From: Curtobacterium sp. MCLR17_032
GTDB taxonomy: Bacteria > Actinomycetota > Actinomycetes > Actinomycetales > Microbacteriaceae
Length of the DNA stretch: 64,000 nt
Direction of reading: 5' to 3'
Assembly: GCF_003234795.2 (NCBI RefSeq)
Contig: NZ_CP126268.1
Location: 310,001-374,000, forward strand
The position numbers and the translations under genes were made by a program. Shown piece by piece: positions 52,721 to 60,933 of the stretch (positions are counted from its first letter, which is position 1; each line of letters begins with the position of its first letter). A model generated the notes under the pieces. It did no database searches. It was not told the origin of the DNA and saw only the letters and a list, made by a program, of their open reading frames with translations.

Positions 52721-53596
52721 TCAGCGCCGCGCGGCCACGATCGCCCGGGCCAGCGCCTGCGTCGCCCGGTTCGGCTCCGGGTCGCTCCGCATCGCCAGCC
52801 CGATCCGCAGCGGTTCGACCGCGTCCTCGAGCTCCAGGACGGCGCCGTCGTGGCGGACGCCGGAGTCCGGCACGACCCCCACGCCGATGCCCGCCGACGC
52901 GAACCGCACCACGGCGGGCATGTCGTTCATCTCCGCGACCACCCGACGCCGGATCCCGAGTCGGTCGAGCACGCCGTCCAGGATCATCCGGTTGCCGAAC
53001 CCGTGCGCGGTGTCGACGAAGGACTCGTCGGCGAGTTCGGCGAGCGACACCGACGTCCGACCGGCGAGCGGGTGGTCGGCGGCCACGAACACCCGGAACG
53101 GCATCTCGCGGAGGGGCTCGACGACGACGCCGGACGGGCTCACCGGCAGCCCCGTGTACGCCAGGTCGAGCCGTCCCGCGACGAGGTCCTGCACCAGTCC
53201 CGTGGTGCCGCTCGGCGAGGTCATCAGCTCGACGGCGACCAGCGGGTGGCGCTGCCGGAACCCGCGCAGGACGCCGGTCAGGTCGACGACGTCCATGCTG
53301 GTGAAGATCCCCAGACGCACGCGTCCGCGCAGTTCGGCGTCGGACACCGCGGCCAGGTCGCGCATCCGGTCGAGGGACTCGAGGACGGCGCGGGCGTGGG
53401 GGAGCAGGTCCTCGCCGGTGGCGGTCAGGACGAGCCGACGTCCGCCGCGCTCGAAGAGCCGCACGCCGAGGGTCCGCTCCAGGCTCGCGATCCCGGCCGA
53501 CACGGTGGACTGCGCGGCCCAGAGCCGCTCTGCCGCGCGGGTCACGCTGCCCTCGGCGGCGACGGTGACGAACTGTTCGAGCAGCCGGGTCTCCAT
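52721..53596 (-). CDS. LysR family regulator divergent from an MFS transporter
   Basis: The 291-residue protein has a LysR helix-turn-helix (LLEQFVTVAAEGSVTRAAERLWAAQSTVSAGIASLERTLGVRLFERGGRRLVLT) and a periplasmic-binding-like effector domain to the end. ATG at 53596 was chosen to fit the family start; ATGs at 53605 and 53608 lie inside a 17-bp palindrome that probably is its binding site. By the usual LysR arrangement it should control the divergent MFS gene at 53679 and itself. Confidence 0.87.
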   Translation of the reverse strand: METRLLEQFVTVAAEGSVTRAAERLWAAQSTVSAGIASLERTLGVRLFERGGRRLVLTATGEDLLPHARAVLESLDRMRDLAAVSDAELRGRVRLGIFTSMDVVDLTGVLRGFRQRHPLVAVELMTSPSGTTGLVQDLVAGRLDLAYTGLPVSPSGVVVEPLREMPFRVFVAADHPLAGRTSVSLAELADESFVDTAHGFGNRMILDGVLDRLGIRRRVVAEMNDMPAVVRFASAGIGVGVVPDSGVRHDGAVLELEDAVEPLRIGLAMRSDPEPNRATQALARAIVAARR

Positions 53597-53605
53597 ACGG
53601 CCCAT

Positions 53606-53622
53606 CATCGATCCGATCGATG
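53606..53622. promoter_or_regulatory. 17-bp palindrome between LysR and MFS genes
   Basis: CATCGAT (53606-53612), three bases, ATCGATG (53616-53622) is a perfect inverted repeat in the 82-bp divergent gap. LysR proteins bind such interrupted dyads. Confidence 0.65.
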
Positions 53623-53678
53623 GTGGGCATCAAGACGATCCGTTTGACCCGATGGGTGCTGCGCGGGAGCATCGGAGC

Positions 53679-54938
53679 ATGTCATCCGTCATCGAATCCC
53701 CGGCGACCGGCTCGACGGCCACCGCTCCGGCCCCTCGCGGCCGTCGTGCGCACACCCGTCGGCGCCACGGCTTCGGCTTCTGGGCCGTCGCCTTCGCGTT
53801 CACCGCGGTGATGGCCTTCGCGACCGTCCCTGCGCCGCTCTACGTCATCTACCAGGCGCGCGACGGCTTCCCCACCTTCACGACGACGATCGTCTTCGCC
53901 GCCTACGGCCTCGGCGTCGTCGGGTCCCTCTGGCTCGCCGGACACCTCAGCGACGTGCACGGTCGCCGGCCGCTGATCCTCGTCTCGATCGCCATCGAGC
54001 TCGTGGCCGCCGTGCTGTTCCTCGTCTGGAACGACGTCAGCGGTCTGATCGTCGCGCGGCTCGTCACCGGGCTCGGCGTCGGTACCCTGACCGCCACGGC
54101 GACCGCACACCTCGGGGAGCTCAAGGTCCGGGCGACCGGTGACGAGTCCTCCGCCAAGGGTGCGAGCGTCGCCGCGGGGGTCGTCAACCTCGGCGGGCTG
54201 TCGCTCGGAGCCCTGATCGGCGGTGCGCTGGCCGAGTTCGTCGGGCAGCCGCTGATGGTGCCGTACGTGGTGTTCGTCGTCGCCCTCGTGATCGCGTTCG
54301 TGGTCGTCCTCGCCGTCCCCGAGACCGTCGACCGCCCGACCGAACCGGTGCCGTACCACCCGCAGCGGCTGCGGGCCCCGGAGGGTCAGAGCGCCGCGTT
54401 CTGGGCCGCCGGCACCGGAGCCTTCGCCGCTCTCGCCGTGCAGGGGCTCTTCACCTCGGTCGCGCCGACGTTCCTCGGCACCACCTTCCACGTGACCGAC
54501 CGGCTGGCCGCCGGCGCGACGACGTTCGGTGTCTTCGCCGCGAGTGCGCTGTCCCAGGTCGTGTTCGCGAAGCTGCCGCAGCGCACTCAGATCCGCCTGG
54601 GTGTCGTCCTGCTCGTCGGTGGCCTCGCGGTCCTGGCGGTGTCCGCGGTGGTCCTCCAGGTCGCCGGCTTCATCGGCGGCGGTGTGGTCGCGGGTGCCGG
54701 CGTCGGGCTCCTCTTCCGCGCCTCGATCGGCAGCGCCGGTGCGCTCGTCGGACCGGAGGAACGTGGTGGGGTCCTCGCCGCCACCTTCCTCATCGCGTAC
54801 GCCGGGCTCACCGTCCCGGTCGTCGCCGTGGGTGCGGCGTTGCTCGTGCTGCCCACCCTGCCGGTCCTCATCGGGTACGTCGTGCTGGTCGCCGCGCTCG
54901 CGGTCTTCGCCGGAGCGCGCCTGGCCGCACGCGCCTGA
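53679..54938 (+). CDS. MFS transporter (12-helix) controlled by the divergent LysR
   Basis: The 419-residue protein has about 12 membrane helices after a 30-residue polar, arginine-rich N-terminus. The first helix reads FWAVAFAFTAVMAFATVPAPLYVIYQ, and motif A is AGHLSDVHGRRPLILVSIAIEL. This resembles the actinobacterial MFS group related to YcaD/Bcr-type exporters; substrate unknown. The ATG at 53679 follows GGGAGCATCGGAGC. Regulation by the LysR protein through the palindrome 57 bp upstream is likely. Confidence 0.85.
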   Translation: MSSVIESPATGSTATAPAPRGRRAHTRRRHGFGFWAVAFAFTAVMAFATVPAPLYVIYQARDGFPTFTTTIVFAAYGLGVVGSLWLAGHLSDVHGRRPLILVSIAIELVAAVLFLVWNDVSGLIVARLVTGLGVGTLTATATAHLGELKVRATGDESSAKGASVAAGVVNLGGLSLGALIGGALAEFVGQPLMVPYVVFVVALVIAFVVVLAVPETVDRPTEPVPYHPQRLRAPEGQSAAFWAAGTGAFAALAVQGLFTSVAPTFLGTTFHVTDRLAAGATTFGVFAASALSQVVFAKLPQRTQIRLGVVLLVGGLAVLAVSAVVLQVAGFIGGGVVAGAGVGLLFRASIGSAGALVGPEERGGVLAATFLIAYAGLTVPVVAVGAALLVLPTLPVLIGYVVLVAALAVFAGARLAARA

Positions 54939-54962
54939 CCGGCACGCGCCTCCCGTCCGAGG

Positions 54963-55219
54963 CGGGCCCGTCTGCGCGGGACGGGCCCGTCCGCGTGAGA
55001 CGGGCCCGTCCGCGTGGGACGCCGCCTTCTGCGCGCGACGCCGCGGTGTTCGGCGGCGTCTCGGGCAGCCGGCGGCGTCGTACCCGAACGGTGCCGCCGC
55101 CGGCGCGCACGGGCCCGTCTACGCGAAGCGGGCACGTCTGCGCGAGACGCCGCATTCCACGCGAGACGCCCCGGAGTTCGGCGGCGTCTCGCGTACCCGG
55201 CGTCGTCGTACCCACACGG
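54963..55219. repeat. Non-coding region made of two degenerate ~110-130-bp repeats
   Basis: The 399-bp gap between two plus-strand genes holds copy A (54963-55091) and copy B (55110-55219). Both run from CGGGCCCGTCT, through TTCGGCGGCGTCTCG, to GTCGTACCC. Copy A also has GACGGGCCCGTC palindromes. No open frame with a ribosome site was found in it. Confidence 0.7.
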
Positions 55220-55337
55220 CGTCGGGACTCCGCCGACCCCTCCAGGCCGGCGGCACACCACGCGGCACCCGCCCGTCACGCACCCGACCGTCACGCCCCC
55301 GACCGGGAGGCCCGCCCCCCTCCGGCATACTGGCCGC

Positions 55338-55988
55338 ATGCCCGCCAAGCGCTCCCGCTCCACCCTGACCGGCATCGCCGCGGCGGTCGCCGCCGTCGTG
55401 GTGATCGGCGGCTTCGCGCTGACGAACGCCCGGGAGGGCGACGACACCGTCCGGTCCGCGGCCCCCTCGGCCACGGCGACCGACCCGAGCGAGCAGGGCA
55501 CCGGCACCGGCGGCACCGGCAGCACCGATCACACCGGCAGCACCGAGAGCACCGTCGCGGTGATCGCCCGGTCCGGCCCGGATCTACCCGGCTCCGCGGT
55601 CCTCGACCGGTGCAACTCGGACGGCCGTGCCGCGGTCGCGCGGTACGACACCGCGGCGCTCGGCGACGTCGTGCTGCAGTGCGGCACCTCGGCGCAGGGC
55701 TACGAGCACATCCGCGTCCGGCACACCCGCGACTGGCAGGACGTCCTCTCTGGTCACACGACGCAGCGGGACTGGGACGACGCCATGCTCACGGCGGTCC
55801 GGACGGCGCTGACGAACCCGCAGAAGGGGCTGCCCGTCGACGCCGGGGACGGCAAGGTCTGCTATGCCGCACCCGTCCGGTTCGACGACGGCAGCGCGCC
55901 GAGCCCGGACGGGTTCGTCAAGGTCATCGTGTCGGCGACCACCGAACGCGTGATCACGGCCTACCCGACGCGCGACTCCGACTGCTGA
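55338..55988 (+). CDS. Membrane-anchored or secreted extracytoplasmic protein, unassigned
   Basis: The 216-residue protein has a basic start (PAKRSRSTLTG), one hydrophobic helix (about 12-30) with no clear cleavage site, a Thr/Gly/Ser linker (TGTGGTGSTDHTGSTEST) and a ~140-residue folded domain with four cysteines (DRCNS, VLQCGTS, KVCYAAP, and the C-terminal residue itself), probably two disulphides outside the cell. No catalytic motif is recognised. A CATACT box six bases before the ATG suggests a leaderless mRNA. An unusual repeat-rich region lies upstream and a hexanucleotide repeat after the stop. Confidence 0.65.
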   Translation: MPAKRSRSTLTGIAAAVAAVVVIGGFALTNAREGDDTVRSAAPSATATDPSEQGTGTGGTGSTDHTGSTESTVAVIARSGPDLPGSAVLDRCNSDGRAAVARYDTAALGDVVLQCGTSAQGYEHIRVRHTRDWQDVLSGHTTQRDWDDAMLTAVRTALTNPQKGLPVDAGDGKVCYAAPVRFDDGSAPSPDGFVKVIVSATTERVITAYPTRDSDC

Positions 55989-55990
55989 GC

Positions 55991-56020
55991 AGCACCAGCA
56001 CCAGCACCAGCACCAGCACG
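55991..56020. repeat. AGCACC hexanucleotide repeat
   Basis: Four exact AGCACC units (55991-56014) plus AGCACG fill the gap between two convergent genes. Confidence 0.9.
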
Positions 56021-56037
56021 ACCCGGACCGGCACCGG

Positions 56038-56952
56038 TCAGACGTGCACCTCGTGCTCGTGCCGCTGGTGCGACGCGGGTTCGAGCTGGAACGTGGAGTG
56101 CTCGACCGGCACGTCGAAGTGCTCGGCCACGCACTGCTGCAGCTCGTCGAGGATCGCCGGCGCGTGCGCGGTCGTGAAGCAGTGGTCGTCCACCACGACG
56201 TGCGCGGTCAGGTTCGGGACCCCGGTCGACACCAGCGTCGCGTGCAGGTCGTGCACGGCGATGACGTGGTCGAGCTGCAGGATGTGGCCACGGACGGCGT
56301 CCAGGTCGAGGCCGCGCGGTGTCGCCTCGAGCAGGACGTCGGCGGTCTCGCGGAGGAGCTTGACGGCGCGGGGCATGATGAGCAGGCCGATCAGCAGTGC
56401 CGCGACCGAGTCGGCGCGCTGCCACCCGGTCAGGAACAGCACGACGGCCGCGGCGATGACGGCGACCGAGCCGAGGGTGTCGTTGAGCACCTCGAGCCGG
56501 GCCGCCCGCGAGGTGAAGCCCTCGCCCGAGGCCCGCACGAGCACCGCGAACGCGACGAGGTTGCCGATCAGCCCGACGAAGCCGAAGACCAGGAGGGGGC
56601 CGGCCTCGATCTCCTCCGGCACGAACAGGCGCTGCACGGCGGAGATCACCACGTAGACGCCGACCGCCAGCAGGATCGCGGCCTGTGCGGTGGCACCCAG
56701 GACCTCGGCGCGCTGGTACCCCCAGGTCCGTCGGGCTGTCGGGGTGCGGCGGGCCAGTCGGGTGGCGACCAGGCCGATCCCGAGTCCGCCGGTGTCGACG
56801 ACCATGTGCCCGGCGTCGACGAGCAGCGCGAGGGACCCGGTGACGACCGCACCGACCACCTCGGCCAGCAGGATCCCCGCCGAGATGCAGAACGCGATCA
56901 GCAGCGCCCGCTCGGACGCGTGTCCGTGCGAGTGGCCGTGGTCGTGTCCCAT
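56038..56952 (-). CDS. Cation diffusion facilitator (CDF) metal efflux protein
   Basis: The 304-residue protein has a histidine-rich N-terminus (GHDHGHSHGHASER), six membrane helices with the CDF metal site pairs (SLALLVDAGHMVVDTGG with the HxxxD in helix 2, and LNDTLGSVAVIAAAV in helix 5), and a cytoplasmic C-terminal ferredoxin-like domain (~210-300). It exports zinc, cobalt or similar ions. ATG at 56952 was chosen over 56961 because a TACGAT -10 box ends seven bases upstream. It is divergent from the DUF4166 gene. Confidence 0.92.
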   Translation of the reverse strand: MGHDHGHSHGHASERALLIAFCISAGILLAEVVGAVVTGSLALLVDAGHMVVDTGGLGIGLVATRLARRTPTARRTWGYQRAEVLGATAQAAILLAVGVYVVISAVQRLFVPEEIEAGPLLVFGFVGLIGNLVAFAVLVRASGEGFTSRAARLEVLNDTLGSVAVIAAAVVLFLTGWQRADSVAALLIGLLIMPRAVKLLRETADVLLEATPRGLDLDAVRGHILQLDHVIAVHDLHATLVSTGVPNLTAHVVVDDHCFTTAHAPAILDELQQCVAEHFDVPVEHSTFQLEPASHQRHEHEVHV

Positions 56953-56959
56953 GTCGTCC

Positions 56960-56965
56960 ATCGTA
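56960..56965 (-). promoter_or_regulatory. -10 box of the leaderless CDF gene
   Basis: TACGAT on the minus strand, seven bases, then ATG at 56952. The divergent GTG at 57001 has CAGGAT (56988-56993) seven bases upstream. Confidence 0.55.
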
Positions 56966-57000
56966 GGAGCCGCGTCCGACGCCGTGCCAGGATCGGGAGC

Positions 57001-57690
57001 GTGACCCGGTCGCCGTACGAGCTGAGCGCGTCCGACGACGTCCTGGCGGCCCTGCACCCGAGGCTCCGCGCCTACTTCGGTGCCGTCCCGCCCGGGCACG
57101 TCGGCCGGGGCTCCGGCGTGTTCGCCGTCGTCGGGACCCCGCGGCGCTGGCTCTGGCCCGTCCTCGGCGTCCTCGCACGGGATGCGGTGGTGTTCCCGGT
57201 GTGGGAGCACGACGTCCCGTTCACGGTCGAGAACTGGCCGGTCCACGTCCGGCGAGGCCGGTCCGGCAGGTCCGGCCGGTCCGGCGGGAGCACCGACCAG
57301 GAGGCCCGCCCCGCGGTCCGCGCGCACCGCACCTTCCACTTCGCGAGCGGCGACCGCACCATGGTCGACGCGATCACCGCAGAGCCCGAGGGCCTCGTCG
57401 ACCACCTCGGCCGGCACGGCCGCGTCAGCGCGCTCCTCGCGGTGACGGTCCCGGCGACCGGACCCGACGCCGGGGCGCTCCGCCTGGTCTCCACGCGGGT
57501 GTCGGTGCACGCCCTGGGACGGGAGTGGCGCCTCCCGGCCGCCCTGTCGCCCCGTGTGGTGCTGACGGAACGATTCGATGACGATGCCGACGTGCAGCGC
57601 GTGTCCCTGACGCTGTCCGCGGTCGGGCTCGGCACGCTGTACCGGTACGAGGGGGCGTTCCGGTACAGCGTCGTGCCCGACGACGTGTGA
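57001..57690 (+). CDS. DUF4166 domain protein
   Basis: The 229-residue protein matches DUF4166: LHPRLRAYFGAVPPGHVGRGSGVFAVVG at the start, FPVWEHDVPFTVENWPV, FHFASGDRTMVDAI and LYRYEGAFRYSV at the end. An insert with RSGRSGRSGG repeats sits near residue 85. DUF4166 domains often occur next to, or fused with, NAD-dependent epimerase-like domains, as with the next gene. GTG at 57001 is preceded by a CAGGAT box at seven bases. Role unknown. Confidence 0.82.
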   Translation: MTRSPYELSASDDVLAALHPRLRAYFGAVPPGHVGRGSGVFAVVGTPRRWLWPVLGVLARDAVVFPVWEHDVPFTVENWPVHVRRGRSGRSGRSGGSTDQEARPAVRAHRTFHFASGDRTMVDAITAEPEGLVDHLGRHGRVSALLAVTVPATGPDAGALRLVSTRVSVHALGREWRLPAALSPRVVLTERFDDDADVQRVSLTLSAVGLGTLYRYEGAFRYSVVPDDV

Positions 57691-57709
57691 CCGGAGCCGA
57701 GAGGACAGC

Positions 57710-58690
57710 ATGGACGAACAGCAGCAGCGGCGCGTGGTGGTGGCGGGAGCGAGCGGCTTCGTCGGCCGGTACCTGCAGGACGCCTTCCGCGCCGAGGGGT
57801 ACCAGGTCGTCACGGTCGGCCGCACCGGCGACGCGGTGTGGGGCAACACCCTGCGGATCCGCGAACTCGTCGACGGCGCCGACCTGGTCGTGAACATGGC
57901 CGGCAAGAGCGTGAACTGCCGGTACGGACGGCGGAACCGGGCCGAGATCCTGCGCTCCCGTGTCGACACCACGCTCGAGCTCGCCGAGGCGATCCGGACC
58001 GCCGAGCACCCGCCGCCGCTGTGGTTCAACGCGTCGACCGCGACCATCTACCGGCACGCCGACGACCGCCCGCAGGACGAGGTGACCGGCGAGCTCGGCG
58101 AGGGCTTCTCGGTCGGGGTCGCCCGCGCGTGGGAGGACGCCCTCTTCAGTGCCGATCTGCCCGGCACCCGGCGTGTGGCGCTGCGGATGGCGATCGTGTT
58201 CGGCGACGGCAGCGCACTGCTCCCGCTCCTACGGTTGGCACAGGCCGGACTCGGCGGCCCGCAGTACGACGGGCCGTGGTTCCCGACCCGGGCGCGTCTG
58301 GCCGCCGGCACGTACCACCACGACCGGCACACCCGAGGACGGCAGCGGTTCAGCTGGGTGCACATCGACGACGTCCTCGGGGCGATCCGGTTCATCCGCG
58401 ACCACGAGGACCTCGACGGCCCGGTGAACGTCACGAGCCCGGAGCCCTCCGACAACCGCACGGTGATGGCGACCCTGCGGGACGCCGTCGGACGCCGCTT
58501 CGGCCTGCCGACCTGGCGGTGGATGCTCGAACTCGGGTCGTTCGCGATCCGCACCGAGACCGAACTGGTGCTGAAGAGCCGGTGGGTGGTGCCGACGCGG
58601 CTGACCGAGGCGGGCTACGAGTTCCGGTACCCGCACCTGCGTGGGGCGCTCGCCGGGATCATCGCGGAACGGCGTCAGCACCGGGGTTGA
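57710..58690 (+). CDS. TIGR01777-type NAD-dependent epimerase (DUF1731-like)
   Basis: The 326-residue protein is an extended SDR: VVVAGASGFVGRYLQDAFRAEGY (cofactor loop), LVVNMAGKSVNCRYGRRNRAEILRSRVDTT (TIGR01777 signature), VGVARAWEDALF, RVALRMAIVFGDGSAL, FSWVHIDDVLGAIRFI and a C-terminal P-T-W-x-L region. The family (SDR39U1-like) has no firmly known substrate. The usual YxxxK tyrosine is not obvious, which is normal for this group. GAGAGGAC precedes the ATG. It lies 19 bp after DUF4166, so the two form an operon. Confidence 0.85.
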   Translation: MDEQQQRRVVVAGASGFVGRYLQDAFRAEGYQVVTVGRTGDAVWGNTLRIRELVDGADLVVNMAGKSVNCRYGRRNRAEILRSRVDTTLELAEAIRTAEHPPPLWFNASTATIYRHADDRPQDEVTGELGEGFSVGVARAWEDALFSADLPGTRRVALRMAIVFGDGSALLPLLRLAQAGLGGPQYDGPWFPTRARLAAGTYHHDRHTRGRQRFSWVHIDDVLGAIRFIRDHEDLDGPVNVTSPEPSDNRTVMATLRDAVGRRFGLPTWRWMLELGSFAIRTETELVLKSRWVVPTRLTEAGYEFRYPHLRGALAGIIAERRQHRG

Positions 58691-58720
58691 GCTCGCGACG
58701 ACACTGAGCGAAATACGGTG

Positions 58721-58749
58721 TGCTGTACGAGATACTGTTGCGTACAGCA
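58721..58749. promoter_or_regulatory. Inverted repeat around the -10 of the glycosyltransferase operon
   Basis: TGCTGTACG (58721-58729) and CGTACAGCA (58741-58749) are perfect 9-bp complements over 11 bases that contain TACTGT, a -10-like box at 58734-58739. The placement fits an operator; no regulator gene is adjacent. Confidence 0.65.
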
Positions 58750-58759
58750 GCCTTGAAGT

Positions 58760-59740
58760 ATGCAGAACTCGCGCACTGACCGTGTCCTCGTCGGAGCCGG
58801 TCCGATCTCACCGGAGGCCAGAACCGTCTGGCTCGCCCAACCCGGTATCAGCCACATCGTCCGCCACGGACAGGCCGTCAGCAGCGGCCGTCGTCTCGGG
58901 TCGCGGGTTCTGGGCATCGGGCTCGACGGCTGCCTGGCCGCGCTCAAAGCGCTCCGACGACATCCTCGGGGACAGTTCATCGCCAACAACCCGTGGATCG
59001 CGGTTCCACTCGTGTTGCTCGGTCGTGATGTCTGGACGACGGGGATCTACGCGGAGGCGGGAAGCCGTTCATGGCGCGTGCTCAGACGCGTACTGGGTGA
59101 CCGCCCCGTGGTGGCCACCGCTCAGGTCGAGGTCGAGGAATGGAACGTGGACGGCGGTCGATCGGAGTTCGTCCGGTACGGCGCGTCGTTCGGAGGTCGC
59201 CTCCGCATCGAGCGGTCGGGCCCGATCCGGGTGTTCGTCGGTGGCACGTCCGACCGGGACGGCGCCGTCATCGACAGGCTCATTCACGACGTCGCGGAGG
59301 CGCGAGACGTCGAGTTGGTGGTGGCCACCGGCGAGTCCGGACCCGCTCATGTGCTCGCGTCCGGCGTGCACTACCCCGGCTGGGTCGATCAGGGCACCTT
59401 CGTGGACCTCATCCGCGACAGTGACGTGGTCTTCCTGCCGTTGCGTGCCGGTACACGAGCCGCGGGGCACATGGTGACCGTCGCCGCGCTCGAGTGCGGC
59501 GTCCCCGTCATGACGACCCGCTCACGAGCGATGGACGGGTACGTCGATGGGCAGGCGGTTCGAGAGCTCGACGACACCGAGCCGATCCTCCCGGCACTGA
59601 TCCGAGCGGCGCAGGAGGGGCGGTCGCGCGGGGCCACATTCTTCAGGGAACACTGGCGAGCACGTCACGCTCCGGAAACGAACGCGACGTCGGTCCTCGC
59701 CGCGTTCGCGCGCCTGTCAGAGGGCCGTGCGCGAGCGTGA
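58760..59740 (+). CDS. Glycosyltransferase (GT-B type), first gene of an inserted pair
   Basis: The 326-residue protein looks like a GT-B glycosyltransferase: an N-terminal Rossmann half (to about 130) and a C-terminal half with IRVFVGGTSDRDGAVIDRLI, ESGPAHVLASGVHYPGWVD, DSDVVFLPLRAGTRAAGHMVTVAALECGVPVMTTRSRAMDGYV, the E-x-x-x-G/C-P-V pattern of donor-sugar binding. It would add a sugar to a cell-surface glycan. The ATG follows TTGAAG weakly. Its stop overlaps the acyltransferase GTG (59737-59740). Base use looks somewhat less GC-biased than neighbours (by eye). Confidence 0.7.
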   Translation: MQNSRTDRVLVGAGPISPEARTVWLAQPGISHIVRHGQAVSSGRRLGSRVLGIGLDGCLAALKALRRHPRGQFIANNPWIAVPLVLLGRDVWTTGIYAEAGSRSWRVLRRVLGDRPVVATAQVEVEEWNVDGGRSEFVRYGASFGGRLRIERSGPIRVFVGGTSDRDGAVIDRLIHDVAEARDVELVVATGESGPAHVLASGVHYPGWVDQGTFVDLIRDSDVVFLPLRAGTRAAGHMVTVAALECGVPVMTTRSRAMDGYVDGQAVRELDDTEPILPALIRAAQEGRSRGATFFREHWRARHAPETNATSVLAAFARLSEGRARA

Positions 59741-60933
59741 CGGTTGAACGTCACGGGAACGCCTTCGATGCCCTCCGCCTGATGGCTGCGGTGCTCGTCG
59801 TGCTGCAGCACAGCGCGCAGCCGTTCGGCGACGAGGGGCTCGGACGTGCAGTCAGCCTCCTCGACGGAGTCGGCGTGTTCTTCGTGATCAGCGGGATGTT
59901 CGTGTTCCGATCCGCCCAGCGCGCGCTGCGCGGCCGGAAGTGGGGCTCCTATGCCCGGAGTCGGTACTTCCGCGTGGTGCCGGCGCTCGTCCCGTTCGTA
60001 CTCCTCGCGCCAGTGATCGCCGTCATCTCCAGTTCCCAACCGACGAGGTCGACCGTCGGCGAGACCGTCTGGTGGTTCGTCGGTCCGTTCGTAGGGGTTC
60101 CGCTCGCCGAGCCTGGTTTCTTCGGCGACGCGCGGGTCAACGGGCAGCTCTGGACGATCCCGGTCGAGATGAGCTTCTACGCGGTGCTCCCACTCCTGGC
60201 GATCCTCACCGCACGCTTCGGAACCAAGCGCGTGATCGCGGTCTTCATCATCACCTGCAACCTCGGTGAGATCGCTGGGCGGTGGATCGGCTCCCCGGTT
60301 CCGAGTGTCACGCATCACCTGTTCGTCGAGCGGGGTGCGTTCTTCGGGGTCGGGATGTGGTTCGCGGTTTCGCGGGTGCGCGGGTCATGGCTGTCGGCTT
60401 CCTCTGCGCTGATCGGCTACGTCGCCGTGCGGTTCGCGCGCGACCTCGAACTGTTGTCGATCGTGGCCACAGACCTGACGGCGCCGCTCGTGTCGTTGAT
60501 CGAAGCGGTGCTGCTCGGGTACGTCGTCGTGTTCGTCGGGTCGCGAGCCGGGTTCGTCGAGGGGGCGACCTCGCGGATCGGGGACCTGAGTTACGGCGTG
60601 TACGTCTGGCACGGGGTCGTCATCGCCGTGTTCCTCTCGTCCGGGGCGTCGGGAAGGGTCGGCGTCTTGCTCGCCGTCGCGATGACACTCGCCGCCGGAA
60701 CGCTGTCGTGGTGGTTGGTGGAGCGACCCGTGCTCCGCCTCATCCGACGGCTCGGCCGCGACGACCACAGCACCGCGCCCACGACGACCGCCCCCGCGAG
60801 CACCTCGACCAGGTCCGGGACCTCACCGAACGCCGCCCAGGACGCCAGCACCCCGACGACCGGCACGAGCATCGAGAACGGTGCGACGGTGCTCGACGGG
60901 TACCGGCCCATCAGCCGCGACCAGATGCCGTAG
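59737..60933 (+). CDS. Acyltransferase family 3 membrane protein with an aberrant C-terminus
   Basis: The protein starts with the Acyl_transf_3 pattern (FDALRLMAAVLVVLQHS, GVGVFFVISGMFVF, SRYFRVVPALVPFVLL, GQLWTIPVEMSFYAVLPLL) and has ten or so helices up to LSWWLVERPVLRL near residue 335. It would O-acylate surface sugars, consistent with its coupling to a glycosyltransferase. After residue ~345 the frame continues for ~50 residues of Thr/Ser-rich sequence that is simply the antisense of the convergent EamA gene, ending at 60933. The native stop seems to have been lost in a rearrangement. Protein length is 398. Confidence 0.78.
   Translation: MTVERHGNAFDALRLMAAVLVVLQHSAQPFGDEGLGRAVSLLDGVGVFFVISGMFVFRSAQRALRGRKWGSYARSRYFRVVPALVPFVLLAPVIAVISSSQPTRSTVGETVWWFVGPFVGVPLAEPGFFGDARVNGQLWTIPVEMSFYAVLPLLAILTARFGTKRVIAVFIITCNLGEIAGRWIGSPVPSVTHHLFVERGAFFGVGMWFAVSRVRGSWLSASSALIGYVAVRFARDLELLSIVATDLTAPLVSLIEAVLLGYVVVFVGSRAGFVEGATSRIGDLSYGVYVWHGVVIAVFLSSGASGRVGVLLAVAMTLAAGTLSWWLVERPVLRLIRRLGRDDHSTAPTTTAPASTSTRSGTSPNAAQDASTPTTGTSIENGATVLDGYRPISRDQMP

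Noticed and set aside
55991..56020. AGCACC repeat as a phase-variable coding repeat
   Set aside because: It lies after the stop codons of both flanking convergent genes, so slippage would not alter a protein.
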